NCBI GenBank assembly: GCA_943788935.1 | Contig: CALSSE010000007.1 | Coordinates: forward strand, 1-64,000 | Source: an uncultured bacterium | GTDB lineage: Bacteria; Myxococcota_A; Bradymonadia; UBA7976; VGTA01 | Length of the DNA stretch: 64,000 bases | Direction of reading: 5' to 3' | Shown: one piece after another, positions 54,777 through 64,000 of the stretch | Position numbering within the stretch: position 1 is the stretch's first letter | Layout of the letters: every line of letters begins with the position of its first letter | Notes under the pieces: generated by a model | What the model was told of the DNA's origin: nothing | The model's database searches: none | Seen by the model: only the letters and a program-made list of their open reading frames with translations | Made by a program: the position numbers and the translations under genes

Positions 54777-55661
54777 CTAAAGTTCAGCTGTGTTTCTGTG
54801 GCTACGGAGGCTCTTTTGTGCCCGTTTGAGTAGACTGATCATCAGGCTCGCTTCACTCTCTCGTGGGGTCGCTCGAGTGAAGAGCTCTCGTAGATGCCTC
54901 ATCATCTGTCGAGGCTGGCTTGGGTCTAGAGCTCCTGTATTGATCGCTAGTGATTCTAGAGATCGAAATAGGATCTCTAGCTGTTGATGGCTAGCGAGAG
55001 GACTTGAGTGATCTCTAATGAGTTGAGAGGGTCCCTCATCTTTTAAGTGGATGTTTTGTGGTATCGCTTCACTTGATCTCGCATCCAGGGCTATTGAGAG
55101 ATCATAACAAATAATTTGAACTGCTGAGGCTAGGTTGAGTGAGGGGCAACTTGGGTGGCTAGGGATCCTAACTTGAGCTTGGCAGAGAGATAGCTCCTCA
55201 CGACTTAAACCTCTGGACTCTCTGCCAAAAACAATCCCTACAGTAGGAGGAGGGTGGTGTGGCTTGTGTTGAAGTAGATTTAGAGGTGCTAAGAGGTCAG
55301 CGCATAATCGTTGAGCGAGTTGACGAGGCGTATAGCGAGTTTGGTCAAGCGATTCGATTTGGCCGCTTGTTCCAAAGGTGAGCTGACAATCGGCGAGAGC
55401 GAGGCTGAGATGTTCATAGACCTTAGCTTCGGCGAGGACCTCCTCCGCGTTAACTGCGCGAGCGAGGGCATCGCGGCTCTTCAAGCGACGAGGCTTGATT
55501 AGACGGAGCTGAGTAAATCCCATACTCTTCATCGCTCGAGCGCTCGCGCCTAGATTTCCTGGGGTCTCGGTCTCTACGAGGATCATCTTAATGCGTGACT
55601 TGACCATTTGCTCGTCGATGAGCCCCTGATCATTGAGGAGGTTTTTATTTTTTTTAATCAT
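54777..55661 (-). CDS. SpoU-family tRNA methyltransferase, TrmJ-like
   Basis: SAM-dependent ribose 2'-O-methyltransferase with a knotted SPOUT fold. Motif 1 is NLGASARAMKSMGF, motif 2 IVFGRESRGLSREEL and motif 3 IPSHPSCPSLNLASAVQII; together with a C-terminal helical region they match TrmJ, which modifies position 32 of tRNAs. The start is uncertain: the ATG at 55661 lacks a good ribosome site, and ATGs at 55607 and 55583 are alternatives with a more typical N-terminus. The tRNA target is inferred from family. Confidence 0.85.
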   Translation of the reverse strand: MIKKNKNLLNDQGLIDEQMVKSRIKMILVETETPGNLGASARAMKSMGFTQLRLIKPRRLKSRDALARAVNAEEVLAEAKVYEHLSLALADCQLTFGTSGQIESLDQTRYTPRQLAQRLCADLLAPLNLLQHKPHHPPPTVGIVFGRESRGLSREELSLCQAQVRIPSHPSCPSLNLASAVQIICYDLSIALDARSSEAIPQNIHLKDEGPSQLIRDHSSPLASHQQLEILFRSLESLAINTGALDPSQPRQMMRHLRELFTRATPRESEASLMISLLKRAQKSLRSHRNTAEL

Positions 55662-55852
55662 GCTTAAGTAGCCGTAAGTATTTTGTTTTTTATTTGAAGA
55701 GGCAGTGACTGATTTAGTTTTTTCGTGATTTCACGCAACAAACTCAAATTTTTGGAGAGTAAGTAAGGGGAGGGGAGATGATCTGCTGATCGTTAAGGTC
55801 AGCTCAACTCTCTTCATCCCTTCTATAGACTCGTTCGAAGAAAGGCTCAACG

Positions 55853-57160
55853 GTGTTAAACAGACAAGACTCGACTCATCATCTCTCTGCTCCAAGAGGG
55901 ATCATTTACCAAGCCGGCTCGCTGAGAGGTAGAGGAGATGCCATGCACACCCTCGTCTCTAGGGTGTATCGACTCGCTTCTGCTGAGCTCTGTGTTCTGA
56001 TCCTAGGAGAGACAGGAACCGGTAAAGAGCTCTGTGCTCAATCTATACATAAGCTCTCTAGGCGTAGGAATAATCACTTAATCACTGTTAATTGTGCTGC
56101 GCTTCCATCGGGCTTGTTAAGCGCCGAGCTCTTTGGCTCTGAGAGGAATGCCTATACCGGAGCAGCACACAGACAGGGACTTATCGCTAGCGCCAATGGA
56201 GGAACGCTGTTTCTCGATGAGATCGGGGAACTTTCTCTGGAAGCTCAAGCAGCCCTATTGAGAGTACTCGAGACTGGAGAGCTTAGACCCCTCGGTAGCG
56301 ACCAGATTAAGAGAGTGAATATCCGTTTAGTATGCGCTACCCATAGAGATTTAAAGACTCATGTTAAGAGCGGACTATTCCGATCGGACCTTTATCATCG
56401 AATCGCGGTTGGAGTCTTGAAGATGCCTCCCTTAAGGGAAAGAGAGGCAGACTTAATACCTATTATCGAAGAGATCAGCGCTGATGTCTCATCAAGATTG
56501 AGCTTATCAGCGATGAGAGTACTTCATGAATATGCCTGGCCTGGTAATATCAGAGAGTTAAAGAATATGATCAGCTGCCTTGAAGTTGAAGTCCCTCGAG
56601 GTTCCATTGAGCAAACGGATTTACCGATCTCGACCACAGGGCCATGGCGTAGTTTATCATCCACCACTCGATCACTATGTAATATAAAGGTACTCCCCAA
56701 TCCTCTCTTTCAAGAAGAGTCTCAAGCGTCCCTGCAGAGCAGATCCCACAACAGATATTGTCACAGTGATTGGAGACCTGATGATCCTTGTGGAGAGAGC
56801 TTTATCCTAGAGCCTAAAGGAGATAAATATCTCGTCACTGGTGGGCCGGGTAACAACCATGACTCTCCTCCCCATGATCCTCATTCGCCTCCCCCAGCGG
56901 TGATGAGCGGCGTTATAGAGGATAACATTGATGAGAGTGATCAGCTCTACGATCTCCACGCTGATATACAGAAGATGACGATCAGCGAGCTGCTCTCCCA
57001 TTTACCACCTCTGACGCTTGAAGAGATTAAGGCTGCTTATACTTGGTGTCGATATGAGCAGTGCGGTCAAAATGTCTCTGAGACATCGAGAGAGCTTGGA
57101 CTCTCAAGAGGGACAACATATCGATTACTATATGACTCTAAGTGTTTAAAAGCCGCATAA
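55853..57160 (+). CDS. Sigma-54-type AAA+ activator with altered GAFTGA loop
   Basis: A 435-residue bacterial enhancer-binding-type protein without a receiver domain; only about 40 residues precede the AAA+ module. Walker A is GETGTGKE (52-59), Walker B GGTLFLDEIGE (116-126), and the arginine-finger region reads FRSDLYHRI. The loop that contacts sigma-54 reads NAYTGA (99-104) rather than GAFTGA: Phe to Tyr is tolerated in known activators, Gly to Asn is unusual. A non-conserved linker rich in Pro/His leads to a Fis-like HTH (VSETSRELGLSRGTTYRLL, about 408-426). Start is GTG 55853 with AAAGG upstream. Target genes are unknown. Confidence 0.85.
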   Translation: MLNRQDSTHHLSAPRGIIYQAGSLRGRGDAMHTLVSRVYRLASAELCVLILGETGTGKELCAQSIHKLSRRRNNHLITVNCAALPSGLLSAELFGSERNAYTGAAHRQGLIASANGGTLFLDEIGELSLEAQAALLRVLETGELRPLGSDQIKRVNIRLVCATHRDLKTHVKSGLFRSDLYHRIAVGVLKMPPLREREADLIPIIEEISADVSSRLSLSAMRVLHEYAWPGNIRELKNMISCLEVEVPRGSIEQTDLPISTTGPWRSLSSTTRSLCNIKVLPNPLFQEESQASLQSRSHNRYCHSDWRPDDPCGESFILEPKGDKYLVTGGPGNNHDSPPHDPHSPPPAVMSGVIEDNIDESDQLYDLHADIQKMTISELLSHLPPLTLEEIKAAYTWCRYEQCGQNVSETSRELGLSRGTTYRLLYDSKCLKAA

Positions 57161-57276
57161 TAAAAGCCTCATAGAGCGATGGTTGCAGTGTGAGCTCCTT
57201 TATTGTTTGATAGGATCTCAGTCTAGATTGTTTAGAACCTCTAGACGTTAATCATGTCATAGCAGGAGAATGGGCG

Positions 57277-58788
57277 ATGAAAGAGACTGATAAAGGAGCT
57301 GACACTAAAAGTTCAATGTGGGCTCATGTACACCTAGGCAGAGCGATGGTAGGGGGTGAGTGGATCAGCGCTCAAAGCGGATTAACCTATGAGGTTCACA
57401 ACCCGCTCACTGGCGAAGTATTGGGGCGAGTCCCTAAGATGAACGCTGAAGACTGTCGGTTAGCGATCGGTGCGGCTCAAGACGCTCTGCCTGCTTGGCG
57501 GGATAAGCTCCCCGCTGAGCGATCACGTCTGCTGATGCGTTGGCGAGAGCTCATCTTAGATCACCGAGAAGAGCTAGCGAAGCTGATGGTCGATGAGCAA
57601 GGGAAACCTTATTCAGAAGCTCGAGGGGAAATCTCTTATGGCGCTAGCTTTATCCAGTGGTTCGCTGAGGAAGCGGTGCGTGACCAAGGAGCGATTATCC
57701 CTCCCTTCGCTCATGGTCGTCGACTCTTAGTGATGAAACAACCAATCGGGGTTGTAGGGGCGATTACTCCGTGGAATTTTCCCAACGCTATGATCACCCG
57801 TAAGTGTGCGCCGGCGCTCGCTGCTGGCTGTACAGTGGTAGTGAAACCAGCAGAAGATACACCACTCTCGGCGCTCGCCTTGGCCTATTTAGCCACAGAA
57901 GCGGGTCTTCCCACAGGAGTGTTTAATGTCGTAACAACCAATCGGGAGGGGGCTCCTGACATTGGCGAGACTCTCTGCTCTGATCCGAGAATTCGTAAGG
58001 TTGGCTTTACCGGTTCGACCGCGGTCGGGAAGCGAGTAATGGCACTCGCCTCATCGACGGTGAAGAGGGTCTCTTTAGAGCTTGGAGGAAATGCCCCTTT
58101 TATCGTCTTTAATGACGCTCAACTCGACCTAGCGATCAAGGGGTTGTTCACCAGTAAGTTTCGTAACGCTGGCCAGACATGTATCTGCGCTAATCGCATT
58201 TTTGTTCACGCTGAGGTGATGCCACGGTTTACCGAGATGCTCTTGGAGCGTGTCTCCCGTTTAAAAATAGGAGGAGGTCATGAGCGGAGTGTGGAGATCG
58301 GGCCGCTGATTAACGCCCGAGCCCTCAGTCGAGCGAGAGATCTGATCTCTAGAGCACAAGAACAGGGAGCACAGGTTCTCTGTGGAGGGAAGAGGCTTAA
58401 TGTATCGCTTGAAGAAGATAAAGAGGGAGTCTTCCTTCAACCTACAGTTCTCGCCAATGTTACTTCAGAGATGGAGATCTCTCATGCAGAGCTCTTCGCT
58501 CCGATTGTGAGCTTGATCTCCTTTGAAAGCGAAGCGGAGGTTATCGAGATGGCTAATGATACCCCTTATGGTTTAGCGGCCTATTTCTTTACCGAGGATC
58601 ATCGTCGTATCTGGCGGGTCTCAGAGAGACTCGAATATGGTATGGTCGGCGTTAACGATGGAGCGATCTCAACCGCAGTGGCCCCTTTTGGCGGTGTTAA
58701 GGAGTCGGGAATCGGTAGAGAGGGATCGAGTTGGGGCCTCGCCGAGTTTACTGAACTCAAATATGTGATGATCGGTGGTCTAGGTTAA
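57277..58788 (+). CDS. Aldehyde dehydrogenase, succinate-semialdehyde type
   Basis: NAD(P)-dependent aldehyde dehydrogenase of 503 residues, closest in style to GabD-like succinate-semialdehyde dehydrogenases. The catalytic Cys302 is in [12 protein letters not shown] and Glu268 in [10 protein letters not shown], with [28 protein letters not shown] and [14 protein letters not shown] also present. AGGAG precedes the ATG at 57277. Substrate is inferred from family; no gabT is adjacent. Confidence 0.88.
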   Translation: MKETDKGADTKSSMWAHVHLGRAMVGGEWISAQSGLTYEVHNPLTGEVLGRVPKMNAEDCRLAIGAAQDALPAWRDKLPAERSRLLMRWRELILDHREELAKLMVDEQGKPYSEARGEISYGASFIQWFAEEAVRDQGAIIPPFAHGRRLLVMKQPIGVVGAITPWNFPNAMITRKCAPALAAGCTVVVKPAEDTPLSALALAYLATEAGLPTGVFNVVTTNREGAPDIGETLCSDPRIRKVGFTGSTAVGKRVMALASSTVKRVSLELGGNAPFIVFNDAQLDLAIKGLFTSKFRNAGQTCICANRIFVHAEVMPRFTEMLLERVSRLKIGGGHERSVEIGPLINARALSRARDLISRAQEQGAQVLCGGKRLNVSLEEDKEGVFLQPTVLANVTSEMEISHAELFAPIVSLISFESEAEVIEMANDTPYGLAAYFFTEDHRRIWRVSERLEYGMVGVNDGAISTAVAPFGGVKESGIGREGSSWGLAEFTELKYVMIGGLG

Positions 58789-58950
58789 GAAGAGAGCGCT
58801 TGTAGTTTTATATTTGTTGAATAACATACGATCTATCACGCTCATCTCAGCGCAAACGCTAGGGATGATCCATTGCTCAACACTTGCGTAGTACTGAGCA
58901 ACTCCCCTTAACTATAATGGTTTGATACTAGATTTCTTAAGGACATAACG

Positions 58951-59487
58951 ATGAATATTATCTCTAAAGTGATTATGGGCGTCGCGCTTGCGAGCGCTCT
59001 GAGCATTATTTTCCTCCCTCTTCATGCCTCTGCTGACCCCCAAGTGACCGTGGCACAGAAGAGGGCAGAAGCTCCAGAATTTGAGCTCAATGACCTTAAG
59101 GGTGAGCCGGTGAGACTCTCTCAATTTAGGGGAAAGGTGGTCGTGGTTAACTTTTGGGCGACGTGGTGTGCTCCTTGTAAGCAGGAGATCCCTCACCTCA
59201 ACAAGATGCTTAAGACATACAAAGACCAAGGCCTGGTTATCTTAACGATCAGCACTGATAGTCCACAGACTCAATCTCAAGTAGGTCGACTCGCTCGTCG
59301 ATGGAAGACTCGTACCCTTCTCGACCCCGAGGGTCGAGTAGTCGCTCAGTTAAATCCACGAGGGATCGCCCCATATACACTCATCGTCGATCGTGGAGGC
59401 AAAATCGCTTTTGATCATGATGGCTACCACAGCGGTGATGAAGTAAAGATGGAGGCGGCGGTTAAGGCGATTTTGGCGGAGAAGTAA
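58951..59487 (+). CDS. TlpA/ResA-like exported thioredoxin
   Basis: A 178-residue periplasmic thioredoxin-fold protein. The signal peptide ends near HASA; the redox motif WCAPC has C73 and C76, and the cis-proline is in GIAPYTLI. Such proteins reduce disulfides during cytochrome c maturation or similar work. AAGGA lies seven bases before the ATG at 58951. It ends 16 bp from the convergent minus-strand lipoprotein gene. Confidence 0.9.
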   Translation: MNIISKVIMGVALASALSIIFLPLHASADPQVTVAQKRAEAPEFELNDLKGEPVRLSQFRGKVVVVNFWATWCAPCKQEIPHLNKMLKTYKDQGLVILTISTDSPQTQSQVGRLARRWKTRTLLDPEGRVVAQLNPRGIAPYTLIVDRGGKIAFDHDGYHSGDEVKMEAAVKAILAEK

Positions 59488-59503
59488 TCAGTGAAGGGTA
59501 AAC

Positions 59504-60472
59504 TTACTGTTGAGGGGCAGGGTTACAGCGACAGATGCCATCATTGAAAGTATCACTACAGTTAGCGTTATCTTTCCTCTCACAGTCATTATCCTCGTCA
59601 CCCCATGCTTGGGCACATGATCCTCCCCGAGAGGAGCAAAACTGGTTACAGCTGATCTCATCACTGTTCCAAGGGTTTTGATCAGAAGAGACGTAGAATT
59701 CGCATTGGTTTTGGGTAGTGAGCATGTCGCTGCACAGCTGATTTGAGTTATTGTAGTCGTAGTCAAATAAGGTGAGGCAAGAAGGGGTCAATATACACTC
59801 TCCCTCCTCATCACACTCGCCCAAGCCATTCTCGCACACCGCACCGGGCTGAAGAATGAGCTCGGGTGGAGTCTGACCCTCACACCCCTCGATAACATAA
59901 CAAGACCCTAGTTCCTGAGTGCTCGCTGCGATCGACTCTGGACGGTCGTCGATACAGTAGCTCTCAGGGGTACTGAGGCAGGCTCCAAGACCTTGGCAAT
60001 TGTTCTCTTTTGCAGGAAAGTCTCGCAAATAGCAGGTGAGATTACCTTCATCATCACTCACTAAGCGGTGAGCGCTAAGCAGACTGCAATCAACCTCGGG
60101 GCAGTCATTATCATTCATGGCCGGGACTCGGTCATTATTGGGCCCACAGATTTCGCAGAGGCCTAGTTTCTCCCCAATATTGCAGGAGAGGATGGTGTCG
60201 GTTCCACCTGTCATCGCTTGCCCTCCGCTCATCCCCCCCATCGTTGTCATACTCTCGCCCCCGGTGATCATCATTCCCCCAGCATAGCTTATTCCACCTT
60301 GAGGAGGAGCCGATCCTCCCATGGAGTCTTCGATATTTACCTCTACTGTGGGGACACAAGCGCTCAGAGAGTAGCATAATAGAAAGTGAACGAAGCGATA
60401 GGTATACAACTGATGTATGTAGGTCATAGTGTTCATTATAAATCGATCACTCTTGATCGAATCAGACATCAT
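59504..60472 (-). CDS. Cys-rich lipoprotein with Gly/Met linker
   Basis: A roughly 322-residue lipoprotein (counted from the ATG at 60472, which overlaps the upstream gene's TAA; other ATGs at 60484, 60469 and 60436 are possible). The signal segment ends in the lipobox LSAC near residue 39, followed by a Gly/Met/Thr-rich spacer (GGMMITGGES, TMGGMSGGQAM), then a Cys-rich part with many C-x-C pairs and GDEDNDCERKDN. Unlike its neighbours, it lacks DNDGDG repeats. Coupled after the MBL-fold hydrolase gene. Function unknown. Confidence 0.75.
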   Translation of the reverse strand: MMSDSIKSDRFIMNTMTYIHQLYTYRFVHFLLCYSLSACVPTVEVNIEDSMGGSAPPQGGISYAGGMMITGGESMTTMGGMSGGQAMTGGTDTILSCNIGEKLGLCEICGPNNDRVPAMNDNDCPEVDCSLLSAHRLVSDDEGNLTCYLRDFPAKENNCQGLGACLSTPESYCIDDRPESIAASTQELGSCYVIEGCEGQTPPELILQPGAVCENGLGECDEEGECILTPSCLTLFDYDYNNSNQLCSDMLTTQNQCEFYVSSDQNPWNSDEISCNQFCSSRGGSCAQAWGDEDNDCERKDNANCSDTFNDGICRCNPAPQQ

Positions 60473-61248
60473 TAGATGTTCCATACGACCCCATCATCAG
60501 CGACCTCCAATTTTAAAAGAGCCTGTTTCTCAACCGCAGCTGCCCGAGAGCGTTCACCAAAATGAGTGAGGATTAAACGCTTTGACGTTAATGTAGATCT
60601 ATACTTCTCGATCTCAGCGAGGCTGATATGGCCATCAAAGATGTGATCTTGAAAGCTACATTCAATGATCAATGCGTCAGTATCAGCGCTGAGCTCGACG
60701 AGCTTTTCATTCCATCCAGTGTCACCACTAAATACTAAGGAGTGGCTCTGGGAGCTGATCTTGATGCTCGTCGGTGAAGCATGGGGGTCATGGAGAGCAG
60801 GAATACTCTGAACCGTGCGCTGAGCATAAGTCCCTGTCCCTTGGAGAGGCCACTCCTTAAACAGAAGCTGAAAGCTGAGAAGCTCTTTAAGCATAGAGGG
60901 ATAAGTACAATCACAGAGCGCTCTAATCCTCTCTTCGGTCCCTGTTGGACCCGCGATGAGGAGTGGCCTTTCTCGCTGCTGACCAAAGGTGAGCTCTAAG
61001 AGAAGGACAGGGAGACCGGCGATATGATCTCCATGTAGATGAGTGAGATAGATAACATCGATTTTAGGGATTGAGAGCCCTCTAGAGACGCTTAGGTTTT
61101 GAAGTGAGATTGGCGTTGTAGGACCACAGTCTATTAGATAGACACCGAGGTGGTCCTCAACCCAAAAACAGCTATTGGCACGTCCACCATGATTAAAGGC
61201 ATCAGAGCTTCCGATGGTCACTAAGCGGGTTGAGGGTTGAATGATCAT
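60472..61248 (-). CDS. Metallo-beta-lactamase-fold hydrolase, RNase Z-like
   Basis: A 258-residue cytosolic metallohydrolase. The metal motif is THLHGDHIAGLP with H70, H72, D74 and H75; later ligands lie in FSGDTGWNEK and ECSFQDHIFDGHIS, and LTHFGER ends the core. This arrangement resembles RNase Z and related phosphodiesterases, but the exosite of tRNase Z is not clear, so the substrate is open. Its ATG at 61248 follows the 912-residue lipoprotein's stop (61252-61254) by three bases, and its stop overlaps the next lipoprotein start, so the three are coupled on one transcript. Confidence 0.85.
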   Translation of the reverse strand: MIIQPSTRLVTIGSSDAFNHGGRANSCFWVEDHLGVYLIDCGPTTPISLQNLSVSRGLSIPKIDVIYLTHLHGDHIAGLPVLLLELTFGQQRERPLLIAGPTGTEERIRALCDCTYPSMLKELLSFQLLFKEWPLQGTGTYAQRTVQSIPALHDPHASPTSIKISSQSHSLVFSGDTGWNEKLVELSADTDALIIECSFQDHIFDGHISLAEIEKYRSTLTSKRLILTHFGERSRAAAVEKQALLKLEVADDGVVWNI

Positions 61249-61251
61249 GAT

Positions 61252-63990
61252 CTATCTACGCTCGCTGGTGTCGCTTGCCGAGAGGCATTGAGGGTCGTCT
61301 GGCCAATCGATCTGACGATCTCGATCATCATCCACTCCATTCGCACACGCGGGGGTGGTCTCAGGATCCGTTTCATCAGGGTCTGAGGCGCTTGTACAGC
61401 CAATCTCCTCTGGGAAATCAATCAGCCCATCCTCATCATCATCGATGAGGTTACCACACTCGGGTAAGGGGTCAGTGTTGCTCTCGAAATAATCAGCAGC
61501 GGCTATGCAACCAGGGTCTAAGGGATAATCGGTGAGACCATCTCCATCATTATCGATGTCATCGGAGCACTCTAACTCTCGGGCGTCATCATATTCGCTG
61601 AGATCACCGATCGCAAAGCAATCAGGGTCATGAGGGTAGTCGATGAGTCCATCGAGGTCATCATCGTAATTATTAGCGCATTGAGCGATAGGTCGGGTAT
61701 CTTGCTCTACTTGATCCGACGCTGCATAGCAGCCGGGGTCATCAAGGTCGATGAGCTCATCGCGATCGTCATCTCGTCCATTAGAGCAGGCCGGAGAGCG
61801 CTCTGGGTCACTCTCATCGTCATCTCTCTTTAATTCGCAGCCTGGGTCTAAAGGATAGTCGATTAAACCATCATCATCATTATCGATACCATCAAAGCAG
61901 GCAGAAGGATTACTTAAGGAATAGTCTATATCATCGATTTCAAAATCATCTTGACGAGATTCACAGCCGAGGTCTTCACCATCGATAAAACCATCTTGAT
62001 CGTCATCACGCTCATTTTGACATGAGGGAGGGAGCCGGTCGTATTCCACGCTTAATTTGTATGGTCCCCCTTGTCCATCGGGGTGATCAACGAAGACATA
62101 ATAAGTGTCAGGAGGCAAACTCTCAATCACCAAGGTAGATTTCCCATTATCGCCAGAGCGTGCTGAGCAGCCGACCTCGTTATACCAAATGCGATCTTCT
62201 TCATCGGGTCCATCACTAGCGTCTCGAAAACATTGTCCACTCCTGACGTGAATCAACGTCGCTTGCTCAGTCTCGGGGTGATTGACCGAAAAGGTCACCT
62301 TAGCGCTAAATGGTTGCTGGTAAACGTAGACCTGCTCTCTGATATTCTGACCTCCACAACTTCCGTAGAAGCGGTTACTTCCTCCCGTCGCAGTATTCCC
62401 GATCACCGACCCTATACCCGTGGGGAAGAAGGACATGGAGACACCTTGACCGCAAATGTCAGACTCATCCATATCACCGGCATAGAGACAGCCGAGGTCA
62501 TTAGGGAAGTCAGTGAGTCCATCATTGTCATTATCTACCTCATCAGAACAGGTAGAGGGTTCTAAGAGCGGCCTTTCTGTTCGATCGAATGGGTCATCAC
62601 AACCAGGATCAAAGGGGAAGTCAGTGAGACCGTTAAAATCATCATCGAGCTCATTTCTACACTCAGCGATCAGCTCTTCATCAAGGCGAATCGCAAAATT
62701 ACCGCTAGCGTTACTCGCGCTGTCTAAAAAGATAAAGTAATCACCTAAATCAGGCTCTTCTACCCGGATCGTCTGTGAGGGGAAGCCATCTACAGGCTCT
62801 TGAGAGCAGCTGACCTCAGAGCTGGGATCACCACATATTCTTCGTACATAAAGGACAGATTCGATTTCGTTGTCAGGGAAGTCGGTAGTAATCACCAATG
62901 CTTGAAGCCTTCGCCTCACACGGTAACGGAAGGCGATCTCTTTCCCGCCTCCACCTCCACAAGAGCCTTGGGCTTCTGCTTCTCCTTGAGCGAGAACACC
63001 ACGAACGGTCACTCCATTTTGTAGAGAACCTGATTCAAAACTTAAGCCACAATCTCCTCGTTCAGTGTCATCCCCAGCAGAAAAACAACCGCTATCATCG
63101 GGATAGTCGATAGAGCCATCGTTATCATTGTCTTGAGCATCTGCACACTGAGGGGCGATGATCAGGCGATTGGACTCATCTTCATCTCCCACACCAGAAC
63201 ATCCGGGATCGAGGGGGAAGTCGACTAAGCCATCACCATCGTTGTCCTCATCATCATAACACTCAGTGGGGAAAGGCAGGGTGGTCTCCTCAGAGTCACT
63301 CGCTCGAGTACAGCCGGGGTCACGAGGGAAGTCAACGAACCCATCGCCATCATTATCGATGCCGTCACTACAGCGCGGTCTCTCTTCAGTAGGACCGTTG
63401 AGCTCTAGCATATCATCTGCATTAGCGCAGCCAGGATCAGCGATATCTACCAGGTCATCAGCGTCATTATCTCTCTCATCAGCACACTGAGGTATGGTCG
63501 GTGGGTCTCCATCTTCATAGAGGTCTTCTGGACTCGCGCAGCCTCGGTCGACGGGATAGTCGACGTTTCCATCCTCATCGTTATCAATGCCATCATTACA
63601 TTCGGGGGTGACAGGCTCTGGGCGAGCTTCAAATAACTCGTTAGGCGCCCCACATTCAGGATCATTAGGATAATCGATTAATCCATCGCCATCATTATCG
63701 ATCCCATCGCTACACGCAGGGATCGTCTCAGGGTCACGCTCATCATCATCTTCGAGACTCGTACAGCCTCGGTCGAAGCCATCGACGAGCCCATCACCAT
63801 CATTATCTTCATCATCATTACATTGTGGGAGACGAGCCATATCGGGCTCTAGCTCAACAACGATCTCCATATCGCATCCTGAAGCGCAGAGGCTCCCGAG
63901 ATCAGGTAAAGCGTTGAGCTCTAGTTTACTTTCATCATCATCACAGGAGATAATGATTGAGCTAAGGAGGGCGATGAGGAGCGGATACAT
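61252..63990 (-). CDS. Large lipoprotein with 16 Cys/Asp-rich DNDGDG repeats
   Basis: A 912-residue lipoprotein with a short signal and lipobox IIISC. It carries 16 repeats of about 33 residues of the form C-x-D-x(2)-DNDGDGLIDYPxDPGC, arranged as seven, then a PPC-like beta domain, two, then a second PPC-like domain, then seven. The DxDxDG cores resemble EF-hand or TSP3-type calcium loops and each unit has two Cys, so stable calcium-bound, disulfide-linked modules are likely. Such repeats are frequent in Myxococcota surface proteins. The start lies only 10 bp from the window end, so upstream elements are not visible. Confidence 0.88.
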   Translation of the reverse strand: MYPLLIALLSSIIISCDDDESKLELNALPDLGSLCASGCDMEIVVELEPDMARLPQCNDDEDNDGDGLVDGFDRGCTSLEDDDERDPETIPACSDGIDNDGDGLIDYPNDPECGAPNELFEARPEPVTPECNDGIDNDEDGNVDYPVDRGCASPEDLYEDGDPPTIPQCADERDNDADDLVDIADPGCANADDMLELNGPTEERPRCSDGIDNDGDGFVDFPRDPGCTRASDSEETTLPFPTECYDDEDNDGDGLVDFPLDPGCSGVGDEDESNRLIIAPQCADAQDNDNDGSIDYPDDSGCFSAGDDTERGDCGLSFESGSLQNGVTVRGVLAQGEAEAQGSCGGGGGKEIAFRYRVRRRLQALVITTDFPDNEIESVLYVRRICGDPSSEVSCSQEPVDGFPSQTIRVEEPDLGDYFIFLDSASNASGNFAIRLDEELIAECRNELDDDFNGLTDFPFDPGCDDPFDRTERPLLEPSTCSDEVDNDNDGLTDFPNDLGCLYAGDMDESDICGQGVSMSFFPTGIGSVIGNTATGGSNRFYGSCGGQNIREQVYVYQQPFSAKVTFSVNHPETEQATLIHVRSGQCFRDASDGPDEEDRIWYNEVGCSARSGDNGKSTLVIESLPPDTYYVFVDHPDGQGGPYKLSVEYDRLPPSCQNERDDDQDGFIDGEDLGCESRQDDFEIDDIDYSLSNPSACFDGIDNDDDGLIDYPLDPGCELKRDDDESDPERSPACSNGRDDDRDELIDLDDPGCYAASDQVEQDTRPIAQCANNYDDDLDGLIDYPHDPDCFAIGDLSEYDDARELECSDDIDNDGDGLTDYPLDPGCIAAADYFESNTDPLPECGNLIDDDEDGLIDFPEEIGCTSASDPDETDPETTPACANGVDDDRDRQIDWPDDPQCLSASDTSERR

Positions 63991-64000
63991 CAGCCTAGAA

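Noticed and set aside
1..64000. tRNA, rRNA, riboswitch, transposase and phage genes
   Set aside because: I looked for them by eye and by product types and found none; a covariance-model search would be needed to exclude small RNAs.

Overview
The window is a dense, ordinary-looking bacterial chromosome segment with short intergenic gaps and roughly half G+C by eye. I see no rRNA or tRNA genes, CRISPR array, insertion sequence or phage block. The gene mix suggests a Gram-negative, delta-proteobacterial or Myxococcota-like organism, perhaps a Bradymonadales-type predator. The clues are several large Cys-rich outer-membrane-type lipoproteins with low-complexity AGEM/AGEE/GGM linkers, a eukaryote-like Ser/Thr kinase fused to an ATPase and TPR region, a very large PKD-repeat surface protein, and a sigma-54-type activator. 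The lineage is inferred from gene style, not from a marker phylogeny.

Layout. 1-316: a PiT-like membrane protein gene on the minus strand, cut by the window edge and carrying a probable +1 frameshift. 632-4886 (minus): the glycolytic operon gapA-pgk-tpiA followed by secG, whose product carries a very long Ala-Pro-Val tail. 5192-10365 (plus): a two-TM protein, a TraB/GumN protein, a glutaredoxin and a large exported protein of unknown role. 10397-15880 (minus): an AGEM-linker lipoprotein and a CHAT-like protein that seems to lack the catalytic Cys. 16173-23404 (plus): the kinase-ATPase-TPR protein, a c-type cytochrome, a DUF3445/HODM-like protein, MoaD, MoaE and a RegB-like histidine kinase. 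23389-26197 (minus): DprA, a ComEA-like protein (both linked to natural transformation) and a DUF882/M15-like peptidase lipoprotein.

26260-31514 (plus): core genes dnaN, recF, murA and prfA. MurA has Asp in place of the usual active-site Cys. 31539-33804 (minus): three uncharacterised genes, two of them membrane proteins. 33974-46307 (plus): a 3286-residue exported protein with an N-terminal alpha/alpha-toroid-like region, about 15 Ig/PKD-like domains, TSP3-like calcium motifs and a PPC-like end, then a small membrane-anchored protein and a GT-C glycosyltransferase. 46424-52977 (plus): an NAD-dependent sugar epimerase/dehydratase, a DegT aminotransferase, CysD, a CysN-CysC fusion and CysQ. 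This set makes PAPS and clears PAP and, next to sugar enzymes, points to sulfated surface glycans rather than only sulfur assimilation. 53064-63990: a Kazal-domain lipoprotein, a TrmJ-like methyltransferase, a sigma-54-type activator with an altered GAFTGA loop, an aldehyde dehydrogenase, a TlpA-like thioredoxin, and a minus-strand run of a 912-residue calcium-motif lipoprotein, a metallo-beta-lactamase-fold hydrolase and a Gly/Met-linker lipoprotein.

The best candidates for something not well described are the divergent CHAT-like/kinase-ATPase-TPR pair (13559-19376) and the giant PKD protein with its glycosyltransferase, sugar and PAPS neighbourhood (33974-52977). Both readings rest on motifs and gene order only.
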